Below are positions 22,892 through 34,850 of a stretch of 64,000 bases of DNA, one piece after another (position 1 is the stretch's first letter; each line of letters opens with the position of its first letter). Both the position numbers and the translations under genes were made by a program. Origin of the DNA: Rhabditoides inermis (taxonomy: Eukaryota > Nematoda > Chromadorea > Rhabditida > Rhabditidae); assembly GCA_963966185.1 (NCBI GenBank), contig CAWZYM010000045.1, positions 184,001-248,000 on the forward strand, in the 5' to 3' direction. The notes under the pieces are model-generated. The model was given only the letters and a program-made list of their open reading frames with translations, did no database searches and was not told the origin of the DNA.

Positions 22892-25800
22892 CTCTCGTTC
22901 TCTCCTTCCATTCCTTCCCTCCTTCTCTCCTTCTCCACTTCTCTCCTCCTCTCCTCCTCTCCTTCCCTCCTTCCTTCCTTCCCTCCTTCCCTCCTTCTCT
23001 CCTTCTTTCCTTCTCTCCTCCTCTCCTTTCCTCCTTCTCTCCTCCCATTCCTTCCCTCCTTCTCTCCTTCTCCCCTTCTCTCCTCCTCTCCTCCTCTCCT
23101 TCCCTCCTTCCTTCCTTCCCTCCTTCTTTCCTTCTCTCTTTCTCTCGTTCTCTCTTTCTCTCGTTCTCTCTTTCTCTCGTTCTCTCGTTATCCCTTTCTC
23201 TCTTTCTCCCGTTCTCTCGTTCTCTCGTTCTCTCGTTCTCTCTTTCTCCCTTTCTCTCTTTCTCTCGTTCTCTCTTTTCTCTCTTTTCTCTCTCTCTCTC
23301 GTTCTCTCTTTCTCTCTTTCTCTCGTTCTCTCGATCTCTCGTTCTCTCGTTCTCTCCGTCTCTCCGTCTCTCCTTCTCTCCTTCCCTCCTTCCCCCCTTC
23401 TCCCTTTCTCTCTTTCTCTCGTTCTCTCGTTCTCTCGTTATCTAGTTCTCTCGTTATTTCGTTCTCTCGTTCTCTCGTTCTCTCGTTCTCTCGTTCTCTC
23501 GTTCTCTCGTTCTCTCGTTCTCTCGTTCTCTCGTTCTCTCGTTCTCGCGTGTCTCCTTCTCTTCTTCTCTCCTTCCCTCCTTCTCCCTTTCTCTTTTTCT
23601 CTAGTTCTCCAGTTCTCTCTTTCTCTCGTTCTCTCTTTCTCTCTTTCTCTCTTTCTCTCGTTCTCTCGTTCTCTCGTTCTCTCGTTCTCTCGTTTCTCGT
23701 TCTCTCGTTCTCTCGTTTTCTCCGTCTCTCCGTCTCTCCTTCTCTTCTTCCCTCCTTCCCTCCTACCACCCTCCTTCTCTCTTTCTCTCGTTCTCTCGTT
23801 CTCTAGTTATATCGTTCTCTCTTTCTTTCGTTCTCTCTTTCTCTTGTTCTCTCTTTCTCTCGTTTTCTCGTTCTCTCGTTCTCTCGTTCTCTCGTTCTCT
23901 CTTTATCTCGTTCTCTCTTTCTATCCTTCTCTCGGTCTCTCGTTCTCTCGTTCTCTCGTTCTCTCCGTCTCTCCTTCTCTTCTTCCCTCCTTCTCTCCTT
24001 CTCTCTTTCTCTCTTTCTCTCGTTCTCTATTTCTCTCGTTATATCGTTATATCGTTCTCTCTTTCTCTCGTTCTCTCGTGCTCTCGTTTTCTCGTTCTCT
24101 CGTTCTCTCGTTGTCTCGTTGTCTCGTTGTCTCGTTCTCTCGTTGTCTCGTTCTCTCCTTCTTTCCTTCCCTCCTTCCCGCCTTCTCACTTTCTCTCTTT
24201 CTCTCGTTCTCTCTTTCTCTCGTTCTCTCTTTCTCTCGTTCTCTCTTTCTCTCGTTCTCTCGTTATCCCTTTCTCTCTTTCTCTCGTTCTCTCGTTCTCT
24301 CGTTCTCTCGTTCTCTCTTTCTCCCTTTCTCTCTTTCTCTCGTTCTCTCTTTTCTCTCTTTTCTCTCTTTCTCTCGTTCTCTCTTTCTCTCGTTCTCTCG
24401 TTCTCTCGATCTCTCGTTCTCTCGTTCTCTCCGTCTCTCCGTCTCTCCTTCTCTCCTTCCCTCCTTCCCCCCTTCTCCCTTTCTCTCTTTCTCTCGTTCT
24501 CTCGTTCTCTCGTTATCTAGTTCTCTCGTTATTTCGTTCTCTCGTTCTCTCGTTCTCTCGTTCTCTCGTTCTCTCGTTCTCTCGTTCTCTCGTTCTCTCG
24601 TTCTCTCGTTCTCTCGTTCTCTCGTTCTCGCGTGTCTCCTTCTCTTCTTCTCTCCTTCCCTCCTTCCCTCCTTCTCCCTTTCTCTTTTTCTCTAGTTCTC
24701 CAGTTCTCTCTTTCTCTCGTTCTCTCTTTCTCTCTTTCTCTCTTTCTCTCGTTCTCTCGTTCTCTCGTTCTCTCGTTCTCTCGTTTCTCGTTCTCTCGTT
24801 CTCTCGTTTTCTCCGTCTCTCCGTCTCTCCTTCTCTTCTTCCCTCCTTCCCTCCTACCACCCTCCTTCTCTCTTTCTCTCGTTCTCTCGTTCTCTAGTTA
24901 TATCGTTCTCTCTTTCTTTCGTTCTCTCTTTCTCTTGTTCTCTCTTTCTCTCGTTTTCTCGTTCTCTCGTTCTCTCGTTCTCTCGTTCTCTCTTTATCTC
25001 GTTCTCTCTTTCTATCCTTCTCTCGGTCTCTCGTTCTCTCGTTCTCTCGTTCTCTCCGTCTCTCCTTCTCTTCTTCCCTCCTTCTCTCCTTCTCTCTTTC
25101 TCTCTTTCTCTCGTTCTCTATTTCTCTCGTTATATCGTTATATCGTTCTCTCTTTCTCTCGTTCTCTCGTGCTCTCGTTTTCTCGTTCTCTCGTTCTCTC
25201 GTTGTCTCGTTGTCTCGTTGTCTCGTTCTCTCGTTGTCTCGTTCTCTCCTTCTTTCCTTCCCTCCTTCCCGCCTTCTCACTTTCTCTCTTTCTCTCGTTC
25301 TCTAGTTCTCTCGTTATATCGTTCTCTCTTTCACTCGTTTTCTCTTTCTATCGGTTTCTCTTTCTCTCGTTCTCTCATTATCTCTTTCTCTCTTTCTCTC
25401 TTTCTCTCTTTCTCTCTTTCTCTCTTTCTCTCTTTCTCTCTTTTTCTTTTTTCTCTAGTTCTCTCCTTCTCTCCTTCTCTTCTTCTCTCCATCCCTCCAT
25501 CCCTCCTTCTCCCTTTCTCTCTTTCTCTCGTTCTCTAGCTCTCTCGTTATATCGTTCTCTCTTTCTCTCGTTTTCTCTTTCTCTCGTTTTCTCGTTTTCT
25601 CGTTCTCTCTTTCTCTCTTTCTCTCCTTCCCTCCTTCCCTCCTCCTCCCATTCTCTCTTTCTCTCGTTCTCTAATTCTCTCGTTATATCGTTCTCGCTTT
25701 CTCTCGTTCTCTCTTTATCTCTTTATCTCTTTCTCTCTTTCTTTCGTTCTCTAGTTCTCTCGTTCTCTCTTTCTATCCTTCTCTTCTTCTCTCCATCCCT

Positions 25801-26070
25801 CCTTCCCTCCTTCTCCCTTTCTCTCTTTCTCTCGTTCTCTAGCTCTCTCGTTCTCTTTTTATATCTTTCTCTCTTTCTCTGGTTCTCTCGTTCTCTCGTT
25901 CTCTCTTTCTATCCTTCTCTCGTTCTCTCGTTCTCTCGTTCTCTCCGTCTCTCCTTCCCTCCTTCCCTCCTCTCTTTTTCTCCTTTTCTCTCGTTATATC
26001 GTTCTCTCGTTCTCTCGTTCTCTCGTTCTCTCGTTCTCTCGTTCTCTCGTTCTCTCTTTCTCTCTCCCCT
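22892..26070. repeat. 3.2 kb polypyrimidine satellite-like tract with a ~1.08 kb higher-order duplication
   Basis: Almost pure C/T on the plus strand, built of variants of the 8-mer CTCTCGTT and of CTTT/CCTT units. Identical long sub-blocks recur at an offset of 1075-1091 bp: the TATCTAGTTCTCTCG landmark occurs at about 23438 and 24513, and the block at 23803-24189 recurs at 24894-25280. So a unit of about 1.08 kb was duplicated in tandem (about 23110-24180 and 24180-25270). The long open frames here (Ser/Leu/Phe or Glu/Arg/Lys strings) are artefacts of the repeat. Confidence 0.9.
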
Positions 26071-26198
26071 TACTAAATTCCTACTGATCGCAGCCACCAA
26101 AGTACATCTGTCTCTCTCCAAACAGCGTGCTCTCTCGCGTGCTCTCGCGCTCGCCCGCCAGCAGAGGGCTAGCTATCAGCTAGCGTGACTGGAAACGA

Positions 26199-26232
26199 CA
26201 CCCACCCACCCACCCACCCACCCACCCACACG
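26199..26232. repeat. (CCCA)n microsatellite
   Basis: About eight tandem copies of CCCA, just past the end of the polypyrimidine tract. Confidence 0.85.
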
Positions 26233-26434
26233 CTGGCCTTTCGCCTAGTGCGAGTGCGAGATCGCTCATAACTTCTTTCGGAGAAAAGATACAAAGATGC
26301 CGTCAATTAGTGATCTGCCCTATGGAATCGTGCGAATCTAACTAACATAAATTGGAAGACTTCACATTGTTGCTAACATGTCCTTTGGATATCGCTACTT
26401 GAAAATTCTGGCGCGAGCCTTATTTTAACCCAAG

Positions 26435-26459
26435 AGAGAGGGCGCTGCGCGCCCTCTCT
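26435..26459. other. Perfect 11 bp GC-rich hairpin
   Basis: AGAGAGGGCGC and its exact reverse complement flank a 3-base TGC loop. No run of T follows, so I do not call it a terminator. Confidence 0.5.
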
Positions 26460-26881
26460 AATACAGAATATTTATCTCGAATCAAGTAGCACATAATATC
26501 GATTACGTAAATTACGGTAAGATAGGTAAAATACAGTAATACAATGCCTACTGCAAGTTCCAACAACACGGATTTCGGTAGGCCCGTGGATGCGTACGTG
26601 TTGTTGGTTATGCTTGTCATCCCCTGCTTGCGGCTTCTGGGGAAGTTTCGATCTCGGCGGCGGAAGATCCGGGCTTTAACGATCGATCGCGAAGAGACGT
26701 CTCCAAGAGTGTCATCGTCTTCGAGGATTCCTCTCCAGTCTCAATGCCGTAGATGTAGAGAGTAGCAAAATCGAATACCAGTCCGGTTAGTGTCCTCCGC
26801 CGCACAGCATTTGTTCAGGGGTCGGGTGAATAACAGGGGAAAGCACGCGACCGCGCGCTGGCAGAGAAATGAGAGGAGCTT

Positions 26882-26883
26882 TA

Positions 26884-26925
<42 letters not shown>
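26882..26925. repeat. (TA)n microsatellite
   Basis: About 22 TA units with one CA interruption, about 40 bp before the first LINE-derived reading frame. Confidence 0.85.
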
Positions 26926-26962
26926 GTACATCATCTTTCGATGTACCCTATGGACAGTTGAC

Positions 26963-28236
26963 GTGGTCGCCCCCTTCTCTATAGGAGGCGACCACAGACT
27001 TCTTCGAGCTCGGCTACGTATCCCGCGACGACCTCTACGTCACAGCACCCGGCAACCGGCAACTCTATTTGCCCCTGATGCAGCGCACGCCTACATTGAA
27101 CACCACGTTGGCCTAAACCCGACGTACGAGGAGCTGCTCAACACACTCAAGGAGGCCGCCGCCGTCGCAACTGCTCCCGGGCCGAACCACATGGAAAGGA
27201 GACTGTCGGAGAGGACGAGGGACCTGCTGAAGACAAGGGCGAAGCTCGCGCTAGACCCGAGTCGACTGCTAGAACTCGTCATCATCTCCCGCCAGTGCCG
27301 CGCCGCCTTCAAACACGATCTGACGAAGTACCGCGAGGAGATACTCCGCGACACCGCTATGCATCGTCGGAGCATCAAAATCGCGAAGAGAGGACTCGCC
27401 ACCGAGCGATCCCTGCTGGAGGCAATGCTGATCAACGACCAGATGATCACCGCGCGACCCGCCATCGAGGAGGCCACCGTCGACTTCTACAGTACTCTCT
27501 ACGCTGACCGACTACTCATCCCGAGGAAGGTCTACACTCCTGGAAACGTGGACCTGACAACATCACGGCCGATCTGCTGAAGGCGGGAGGAACTAACTTC
27601 CACCGCGCCCTCGCACGCTTGTTCTCGACTCACCTGGAAGGGACCCCCATCCCCGACAGCTGGAGAGAAGCGCGGCTCGTACTACTCCCGAAGAAAGGAC
27701 CCCGTGAGAAGCTCTCCAACTGGCGCCCGATCGCTCTACTCAGCCTGCTCTACAAAACCTATTCCAAGGTGTTGTTGAACAGGCTGGAACGGACTCTGGA
27801 AGACGAACAACCACGAGAACAAGCTGGATTCCGGAGCGGCTACTGCTGCGCCGATCACCTCCAGACCGTCTCTCAGGTCGTGGAGAGAGCCCGCGAATAC
27901 AAGACCCCGCTAGTGCTCACCTTCGTCGACTTCGAGAAGGCGTTCGACCGACTCGACCACGGATTCCTTCTACGCGCTCTTGAGATGCTCAACGTCGAGG
28001 AGGGATACCTGGCTGCGCTATCCGACTGCTACGACAACAACCAGCTACTTCTGAAGCTCTTCTCCAACGAGCTGAAGATCCCTGTGCGATGCGGTGTGAA
28101 GCAAGGAGACACTGTCTCCCCGGTGCTCTTCACTGCTGCGCTGGAAGTCGTCTTCCGCCAACTTGACTGGAGTGACTACGGCATTCGAGTGGACGGAGAG
28201 ATACTCACCGGATGCCCGCGCGAACGACACTGGTGA
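26963..28236 (+). pseudogene. Decayed non-LTR retrotransposon A (linker and RT fragment)
   Basis: Fragment of a LINE polyprotein of RTE/Jockey-like type. An open part (26963-27580) covers the region between endonuclease and RT. After a frameshift the RT continues at about 27550-28236 with LPKKGPREKLSNWRPIALL, EQAGFRSGYCCADHL, TFVDFEKAFDRLDH and VKQGDTVSPVLF. It stops before the YADD catalytic box, and the endonuclease is missing. The frameshift and the truncation make it inactive. Its last 90 bp include a 30 bp direct repeat. Confidence 0.85.
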
Positions 28237-28283
28237 TAGGAGATGGAAGAAGATACTCACCGGATGCCCGCGCGAACGACAGT
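28199..28283. repeat. 30 bp direct repeat, 52 bp apart, at the end of LINE A
   Basis: The block starting AGATACTCACCGGATGCCCG occurs at 28199 and again at 28251, separated by unrelated sequence. It marks the junction between LINE A and LINE B. Confidence 0.75.
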
Positions 28284-28426
28284 CCACTGAACAGGAGGAC
28301 GAACCCTCGCTGGATTTTGTTATACGCCTCTTGGAACAACACTGCTGATACGTTCATCGTGCTGATCACTTGTGTATTGTGTTCTGTGTTATGGTCGCCA
28401 CTGTGGTGTGATTGTGTTGAACTGAT

Positions 28427-31400
28427 GTGAGAAAGGATTCTGGAGAACGTCAAGATGGATATTCTCGAATGTGCTACGTGGACGTCAACATGGGCAACTT
28501 CACACTGCGCTGCATCGCTGTCTACATGCCGACCACTTCCTACGACGACATGGAGTACGAGCAGGTTCTGGACGCCATCGAGGAGTGCATCCGTTCCGGA
28601 TACAGGCCCAAGCGCCCCCGGGGCCGGAGAGGTGGTGGCCGTTCGTCGGTAAACGGGCAAGACCAACCCGGGGTTCGGCGCCGGATTCGTCGACGACTGT
28701 CCGACCACATCAGAGAACTGTTTCGACAACGTCATCGGCTTGTGAGGAGGATGAACACAGCGTCGAGGATCTCGCTATGCCTAATTAACAATGCAATTCG
28801 TGTGAGCATCAAGAGGGACTTAGAGGAACGCCATCTGGAGCTGTATGGGCGAGGAATTGCGTCAAAGAAGGCTCTACGAGGACAAGAAGTTACGAGGACT
28901 GTGATGGGACGACGCATTACGAATGGAGAAGTGGTGGGAAGACCGGATGCAGTGCGAGGAGTGATCGGCGATTTCTACAACGCCCTCTTCGCCTGCCCTG
29001 TGACAGCCGCCGCACTTCTTGCTGTCACCACCTACCTACCCCAACGACTTCAGTGCTGACGAGCTGAGAGACGTGTTGCTGCTTATGAAGAAGAACGTGG
29101 CCAAGGGACCCGACCGTGTATCAAAGGAGATGCTGTTACACGCACCGCCAATGCTGCGAGAAGGAATCGCCGAGCTCTTCAACACATGTATACGATGAGG
29201 AAGAATCGCGGACGAGATGGCTGACAGTATAATCACTTTGCTGTATAAGAAGGGCGACCCGATGGATGTGAGCAACTATAGGCCTATCGCTGTGTCTTCT
29301 TCTCTGCTCAAGCTGCTCATGCGCGCGATTCTACTACGCGTTCAACCAACTCTGGAAGCTGCTCAACCCAAGGAGCAGGCTGGGTTCAGACGAGGATATT
29401 CCTGCGCGGATCACATTCTCGTGGTCCGGGAGATCATCTACCGCTGCTACCGATTCAACCTACACTGTTACATCGTCTTCATCGACTTCAGCAAGGCATA
29501 TGACAACATCGGGCACAACGACGCTTGGACGGCTTTGGAGGCTCAAGGAGTTCACCCTGCGTACGTCAGGATACTACAGGCTATCTACCGTACCGGAAGG
29601 ACACGAGTGAATGTTCGAGGAGAACCGGCAGAGATCGAAGTGAAGAAGGGCGTGCGACAAGGATGTCCGTTGTCGCCACACGTCTTCAACGCTGTCCTGG
29701 CAGAGATCATGAAGAAGGTCGACTTCTTGTTTACTGTAGCTGGAATCGTAGAGGAAGAAGAGAAAGGAGAGAAGCTGTACTACCTGGCATACGCGGACGA
29801 CATAGTGTTGGTCGCTGAATCACCAGCGGCAGCGGAACGAACGGATGCTGAATGAGCGAGGAGGTTGGCCTGATTATAAACCGGAAGAAGACGTTTGTGA
29901 TGGCGCACAGGCCGGAGAAGCAGCAGATCAAGCTGATGGGAGTGGCTGTCGACTACGTAGACCGTTTTGTGTACCTAGGACGCGAATTAAGCTTTCTGAA
30001 CGACGACGAGGAGGAAGTGAAGAGAAGGGTGCAATCTGGATGGAATGCCTTCTTCCGGCATGGATACTTTTTTACGTTGAAGCGCGCCCCAATGAGACTG
30101 AAGAGAAGCGTTTCCGGATGGCTGTGCTTCCCGCACTGAGGATGCGAAACGTGGAGTCTGAACGTGGACGATCTGGAGAAACTACGAGGAGTGCAACGAC
30201 GAATGGAGAGGAAGATGCTGGGAATCAGACTGTCCAACAGTGTTCCATCGAGGGACATTCGACGACAGACGAGGCTACAAGATGTGCTATGTGAGATAAA
30301 GTAGCGGACAAACTGCTAAAAATGTCAAAGTTTCGCTTTTGGAATGTCGAAGTTTCGCCAAACATGTAGAAGTTTGGCGGCGAAAGTCAGGCCTGAGTTT
30401 CCGAAACTCCTACATCTTTGGCGAAAGTCGGACATGAAACTTGGGGCAAGTTTCTGAAACTATTAGATCCCAAACGGTGGGTGGGTCTCGCCACGATACA
30501 ATTGAACAACTTGGCGAAAGTACTGTATGCTGACAAATTGCCAGCCGCACCACGCAATCAGCTGTTTCCGGACTGTTTTCGTTTCTATACGTTTTGTTAT
30601 CGTTTTTCGTACGTTTATACCTCGTTTTCAATCAGTGACGTTGTGCAATATGTTTCTACGTGCCGTTCATTCATAGATGCCGTATTAAGTGACGCCTTCT
30701 CGTCCGTTTCAACTTTTTTCTACTCTTCGTGATCAATAATTGATTCATGATTTCAGGACAAACAAAACAAACAACACCGGAAAGAAGGGAGGATCAGCGA
30801 TAACGGATACAAAACAAAACACACTGAAAATAACGGCCACTTCAAGATCAAGAACTTAATTTATATACAATATGTGTGAATATGTTTATTGAGTTGATTT
30901 AATAAAGATTAGTACAAAATTTTACGAATACATGTATGTTGTTGTGACGATACTTGGTAAACTCATTCGTCGATGGCACGTGGCTTCCGACGTTGTGATG
31001 ATACGTTTGTCCTGAAATCATGAAGTCAATCAATTATTGATCACGAAAAGTAGAAAAAAGTTGAAACGGACGAGAAGGCGTCACTTAATACGGCATCTAT
31101 GAATGAACGGCACGTAGAAACATATTGCACAACGTCACTGATTGAAAACGAGGTATAAACGTACGAAAAACGATAACAAAACGTATAGAAACGAAAACAG
31201 TCCGGAAACAGCTGATTGCGTGGTGCGGCTGGCAATTTGTCAGCATACAGTACTTTCGCCAAGTTGTTCAATTGTATCGTGGCGAGACCCACCCACCGTT
31301 TGGGATCTAATAGTTTCAGAAACTTGCCCCAAGTTTCATGTCCGACTTTCGCCAAAGATGTAGGAGTTTCGGAAACTCAGGCCTGACTTTCGCCGCCAAA

Positions 31401-31735
31401 CTTCTACATGTTTGGCGAAACTTCGACATTCCAAAAGCGAAACTTTGACATTTTTAGCAGTTTGTCCGCACCTTAAGAAGCAGAAAGTGGAAGTGTGCGA
31501 GAAAGACGATGACATGCGTGGATGACCGGTGGACAAGGCGCGTGCTGGAGTGGTGGCCGAAAAAGAAAGGACTTCGAGGCGCCCTCTTAATCGAGTGGAC
31601 AGACGAGTTCAAGGAAACTGTTTCCGAAGACGACCCGAGTGCCCAGAAAGATCGATGGAAACGAATCGCTATGGACGCAGACCCGAGACAATGGAAGAAG
31701 CTTTCCTCCCGGCGTTATCACCTTGAAAGCTGAAC
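28427..31735 (+). pseudogene. Decayed non-LTR retrotransposon B, split by a foldback element
   Basis: Second LINE of the same general kind, head to tail after LINE A. Order: a shortened endonuclease piece (LRCIAVYMPTTSYDDMEYEQ near 28500-28600); linker; RT at 29217-29855 with YRPIAVSSSLLKLL, EQAGFRRGYSCADH, VFIDFSKAYD, GVRQGCPLSPHVF and YLAYADDIVL; then, after a frameshift, the thumb/C-terminal part (VDYVDRFVYLGREL). Translation breaks at about 30300 where a 1.17 kb foldback is inserted and resumes after 31467 with DDRWTRRVLEWWP and RQWKKLSSRRYHLES, ending at 31735. About 45 bp later is a short (GATTT)n run, typical of such 3' ends. The internal deletion, frameshifts and insertion make it inactive. 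Confidence 0.85.
30303..31467. mobile_element. Large foldback element inserted in LINE B
   Basis: Inverted arms of about 460 bp (30303-30765 and 31006-31467) around a spacer of about 240 bp. The outer ends read GCGGACAAACTGC / GCAGTTTGTCCGC. Arm identity is so high that the same 104-codon open frame appears on both arms with only one or two differences. The arms carry many copies of short motifs related to TTTCGCC and GAAACTT. Neither the spacer nor the arms encode a recognisable protein. LINE coding sequence continues on the two sides, so this is an insertion. Confidence 0.85.
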
Positions 31736-31766
31736 ACTTAATCATATGATACGAGTCCGGATAAAT

Positions 31767-31791
31767 GATTTGATTTGATTTGATTTTGATG
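31767..31791. repeat. (GATTT)n at the LINE B 3' end
   Basis: Four to five copies of a GATTT-type unit shortly after the LINE B stop codon. RTE/CR1-type LINEs often end in such short tandem repeats, so it probably marks the true 3' end. Confidence 0.6.
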
Positions 31792-31839
31792 TGAGAGAGT
31801 AAGGTAAGTTGTGAGTACCGGATTGATACCTTAATCGTA

Positions 31840-32612
31840 AAAAGATGAATTGTTTCCGATATATGGACGATATTCTAGTCATTTACCGAGGAAGTGATGT
31901 GATTCAAAAAAATAAAACACGACATTTACCACAGCTCACTCACTCTGGAACAGACCAATTCTGATATCAACAACACAGCATTTTTAGATTTGGACATCCA
32001 TTTAGAAAATAACAAATTCACTACAAAGATGTATATAGTCGCCGCCAGGTGGATAGTTTCTGTTATTGCCAGCCGGGGTCAGTTGGCGAAACTCAGTTTC
32101 GAGCGAGAGAGGCCAGACAGCGCGGGCAAATGGTCGAGTGTCGCGCGGCCTCTTTGATTCGCATGCCGGCTTCTTTGATCGATATTATCGTTTGAAAGCG
32201 CGCGCTTGGGTCTCCTCACGAGTAGAAGGTAGATCGAATGCGACTAGAGGGTAGATCGATTTTCTACCGTAATCTGGCGAACTATCTCCCAGAATAATAT
32301 TATAACAAAACTGACTATTATAATTTTCATGTGGTTCGTTTTCCACACGTCAATAGTAATATATCTTTGAACGTATCATATAACTGTTTACATGGAGAGT
32401 TAGTTAGAATATTCCGTTGCTGTTCGAAATATGAAGATTTCAAAATACGATGCAAGCAGCTATTTGAAACGTATATCAAAAATGGACACTCGAATAATAC
32501 CGTGAAAATACGCATAGCAACCTCTATACTTTCGAATAGTGTATTAAAATGTAAATACAATATGCTTTCAAAACGTGATTTCTCAAAATTTTGCGAAGAA
32601 GTGTTTGAGTAA
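31840..32612 (+). pseudogene. Reverse transcriptase remnant of a different type (Penelope-like or related)
   Basis: Starts with CFRYMDDILVIYRG, an RT box with YMDD instead of YADD. After a frameshift comes FLDLDIHLENNKFTTKMY, which matches the FLDL-x-I..N-x-F motif of Penelope-like and similar RTs. A piece of about 270 bp without coding sense (about 32040-32310) interrupts it. The frame then resumes at 32331 with VRFPHVNSNISLNVSYN and CCSKYEDFKIRCKQL, the region that normally follows the RT core. Frame damage makes it inactive. I cannot tell whether a GIY-YIG endonuclease was ever attached. Confidence 0.65.
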
Positions 32613-34179
32613 CAATTTCGATCTACACTAGTGATCTACCCATCGCACTCTCTCTCTCGCTCTCTCGACTGTATCACCCGTTCTCGAATGATCTGCGCGC
32701 ACGTCTTATCAACACCGCGCGCACTTGCCTCTTCCATTCTAGCGTGTGCACTGATCGCAGTCAGCCGCTACCTCTCTGCCATCAAAAGTTGTTTCCGTCA
32801 CCCCCATTCCTGAACATTTATTTACCAATGTCGAAACCTGTTGTTGTACATTATTCCCCCAAACCCGAAAACTATTTACGAATACTTTTCCATCAACTTC
32901 ATCTCTGATGAGACTCCGGGTTGATGGAAGGCTCAAGTGGTAAGATGCTAGGAGTCGAAACCACTTGATCCAAATTCGCGTTTTCTTTGTGATTACTCAA
33001 TTGCGTGTTATTGATTGATACACAGTCCGAAGAAAGTTGAAACGTCTATGTACAAATTCGAAAACGTGAAAACATGGAGCGTGTCTCTGAACAACAACAT
33101 GTGAAGTGATTAAGAAACACTAGGAAAACAATCTGGATTGTAGACTTATTTCTTTTACTTACACACAAAACGCAGGCCAGCAGGTGTCTCAACATGATTC
33201 TCAGAACAAGTGATCTGTCTATTCGAAACATGGAAAAGAACGAATTGTCTATGTACAAAGAAAAAAATGAGTGAGAAAAAAGACTGTATACAGCGTATTG
33301 CATGTATTAGTGTTCGAGCAGAGTACAGTGGAAAAACGATCATACAGAGGGCAGAGGGCTTGGTTTGCAAATCATTGCTACCGTTTTCACGTCGTCAGAG
33401 AACGATCAGAATCCGTTTCATATTGCATAACTTATAGATGTTGTTGTTGCGTTTGGTGAGGAAACCGTGAAGACAAACAAAAATGACGAGAGCATTCACC
33501 AGAACTTATCAAAGCTAGGTCGCTAAGTGAAGGTGACGCTTGTAAAAGAATATGTAGAATGAACCCTTTACAATTATGAGAACGCGTGTTCCGTTTCTTA
33601 TAAACCGACAGCGCTAGCGAAAACGCATGTGATCAAAAATATATGATCAAAAATTTATATGATCAATTTATATGATTTATATGATTTATATGATTTATAT
33701 GATTTATATGATCAAATGATCAAAATATTTGATCAAAATTTATATGATTTATATGATCAAAAATTAGAGTACAGAGAAGCAATTTAACGAAGCGGACTCA
33801 ATTTGCACCGCACCACTCCCCACTGTGGACAGAATAATGAAATACAGCGGAAATCTCTGTTGTTATATGTTATATGCGGGAAATTATATCTTACTCATGG
33901 GGAATGATATCTTATTCATATTTATAAAGAATTACGGTAAACGTTAAAAATGGATAAGAATTTATTCCACGTTACGTATGCATACGTTTTGGTGATTAGC
34001 TGATAATTATTACTAGTTATTACTGATATTATTACTACTTAGTTGTGAGAATGAGAGAGTGTACATGTGACAATGATGTCATACGAAACTGTCTTTCCAA
34101 CTTGTACGTGTGTGCATCGTTTCAGCTACTGGAATGGACTCGCAAGCATAGCACATTGTAAGCATGCTGGCTGATCGGG

Positions 34180-34180
<1 letters not shown>
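32613..34180. other. Non-coding stretch after the RT remnant
   Basis: No exon with support on either strand. The only structure I see is an AT-rich minisatellite at about 33635-33765. Confidence 0.45.
33635..33765. repeat. AT-rich minisatellite
   Basis: Irregular tandem copies of TTTATATGA and ATGATCAAAA units. Confidence 0.8.
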
Positions 34181-34619
<439 letters not shown>

Positions 34620-34850
34620 CTTGACTGACTCCGTGGCTGCAACAGTGCGATGTGCCGACTGTTCTTGGTGTTCTCGCGCGGATTCTGGCGGTATGGGGCG
34701 TGCACATCACAAAGTGAGCAGTTCCGGATTCGAGCGCGTGGGAAAAGGCGCTGGAAAGTTGCCGAAGCAACGGGAACACCTTGTCATATACGACAAGAAC
34801 AGTAGCTTGGACAATCGACAAGTTTATAAAATAACAATCACTTTTATGTG

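Noticed and set aside
22786..26188. Very long open frames of Ser/Leu/Phe (plus) and Glu/Arg/Lys (minus), up to 620 codons
   Set aside because: They follow from translating C/T-only octamer repeats in which stop codons cannot arise in some frames. No splice, start or family signal.
30418..31355. Identical 104-codon frames on opposite strands as a gene pair
   Set aside because: They are the two arms of one foldback element. The sequence has no recognisable domain and one copy is a necessary mirror of the other.
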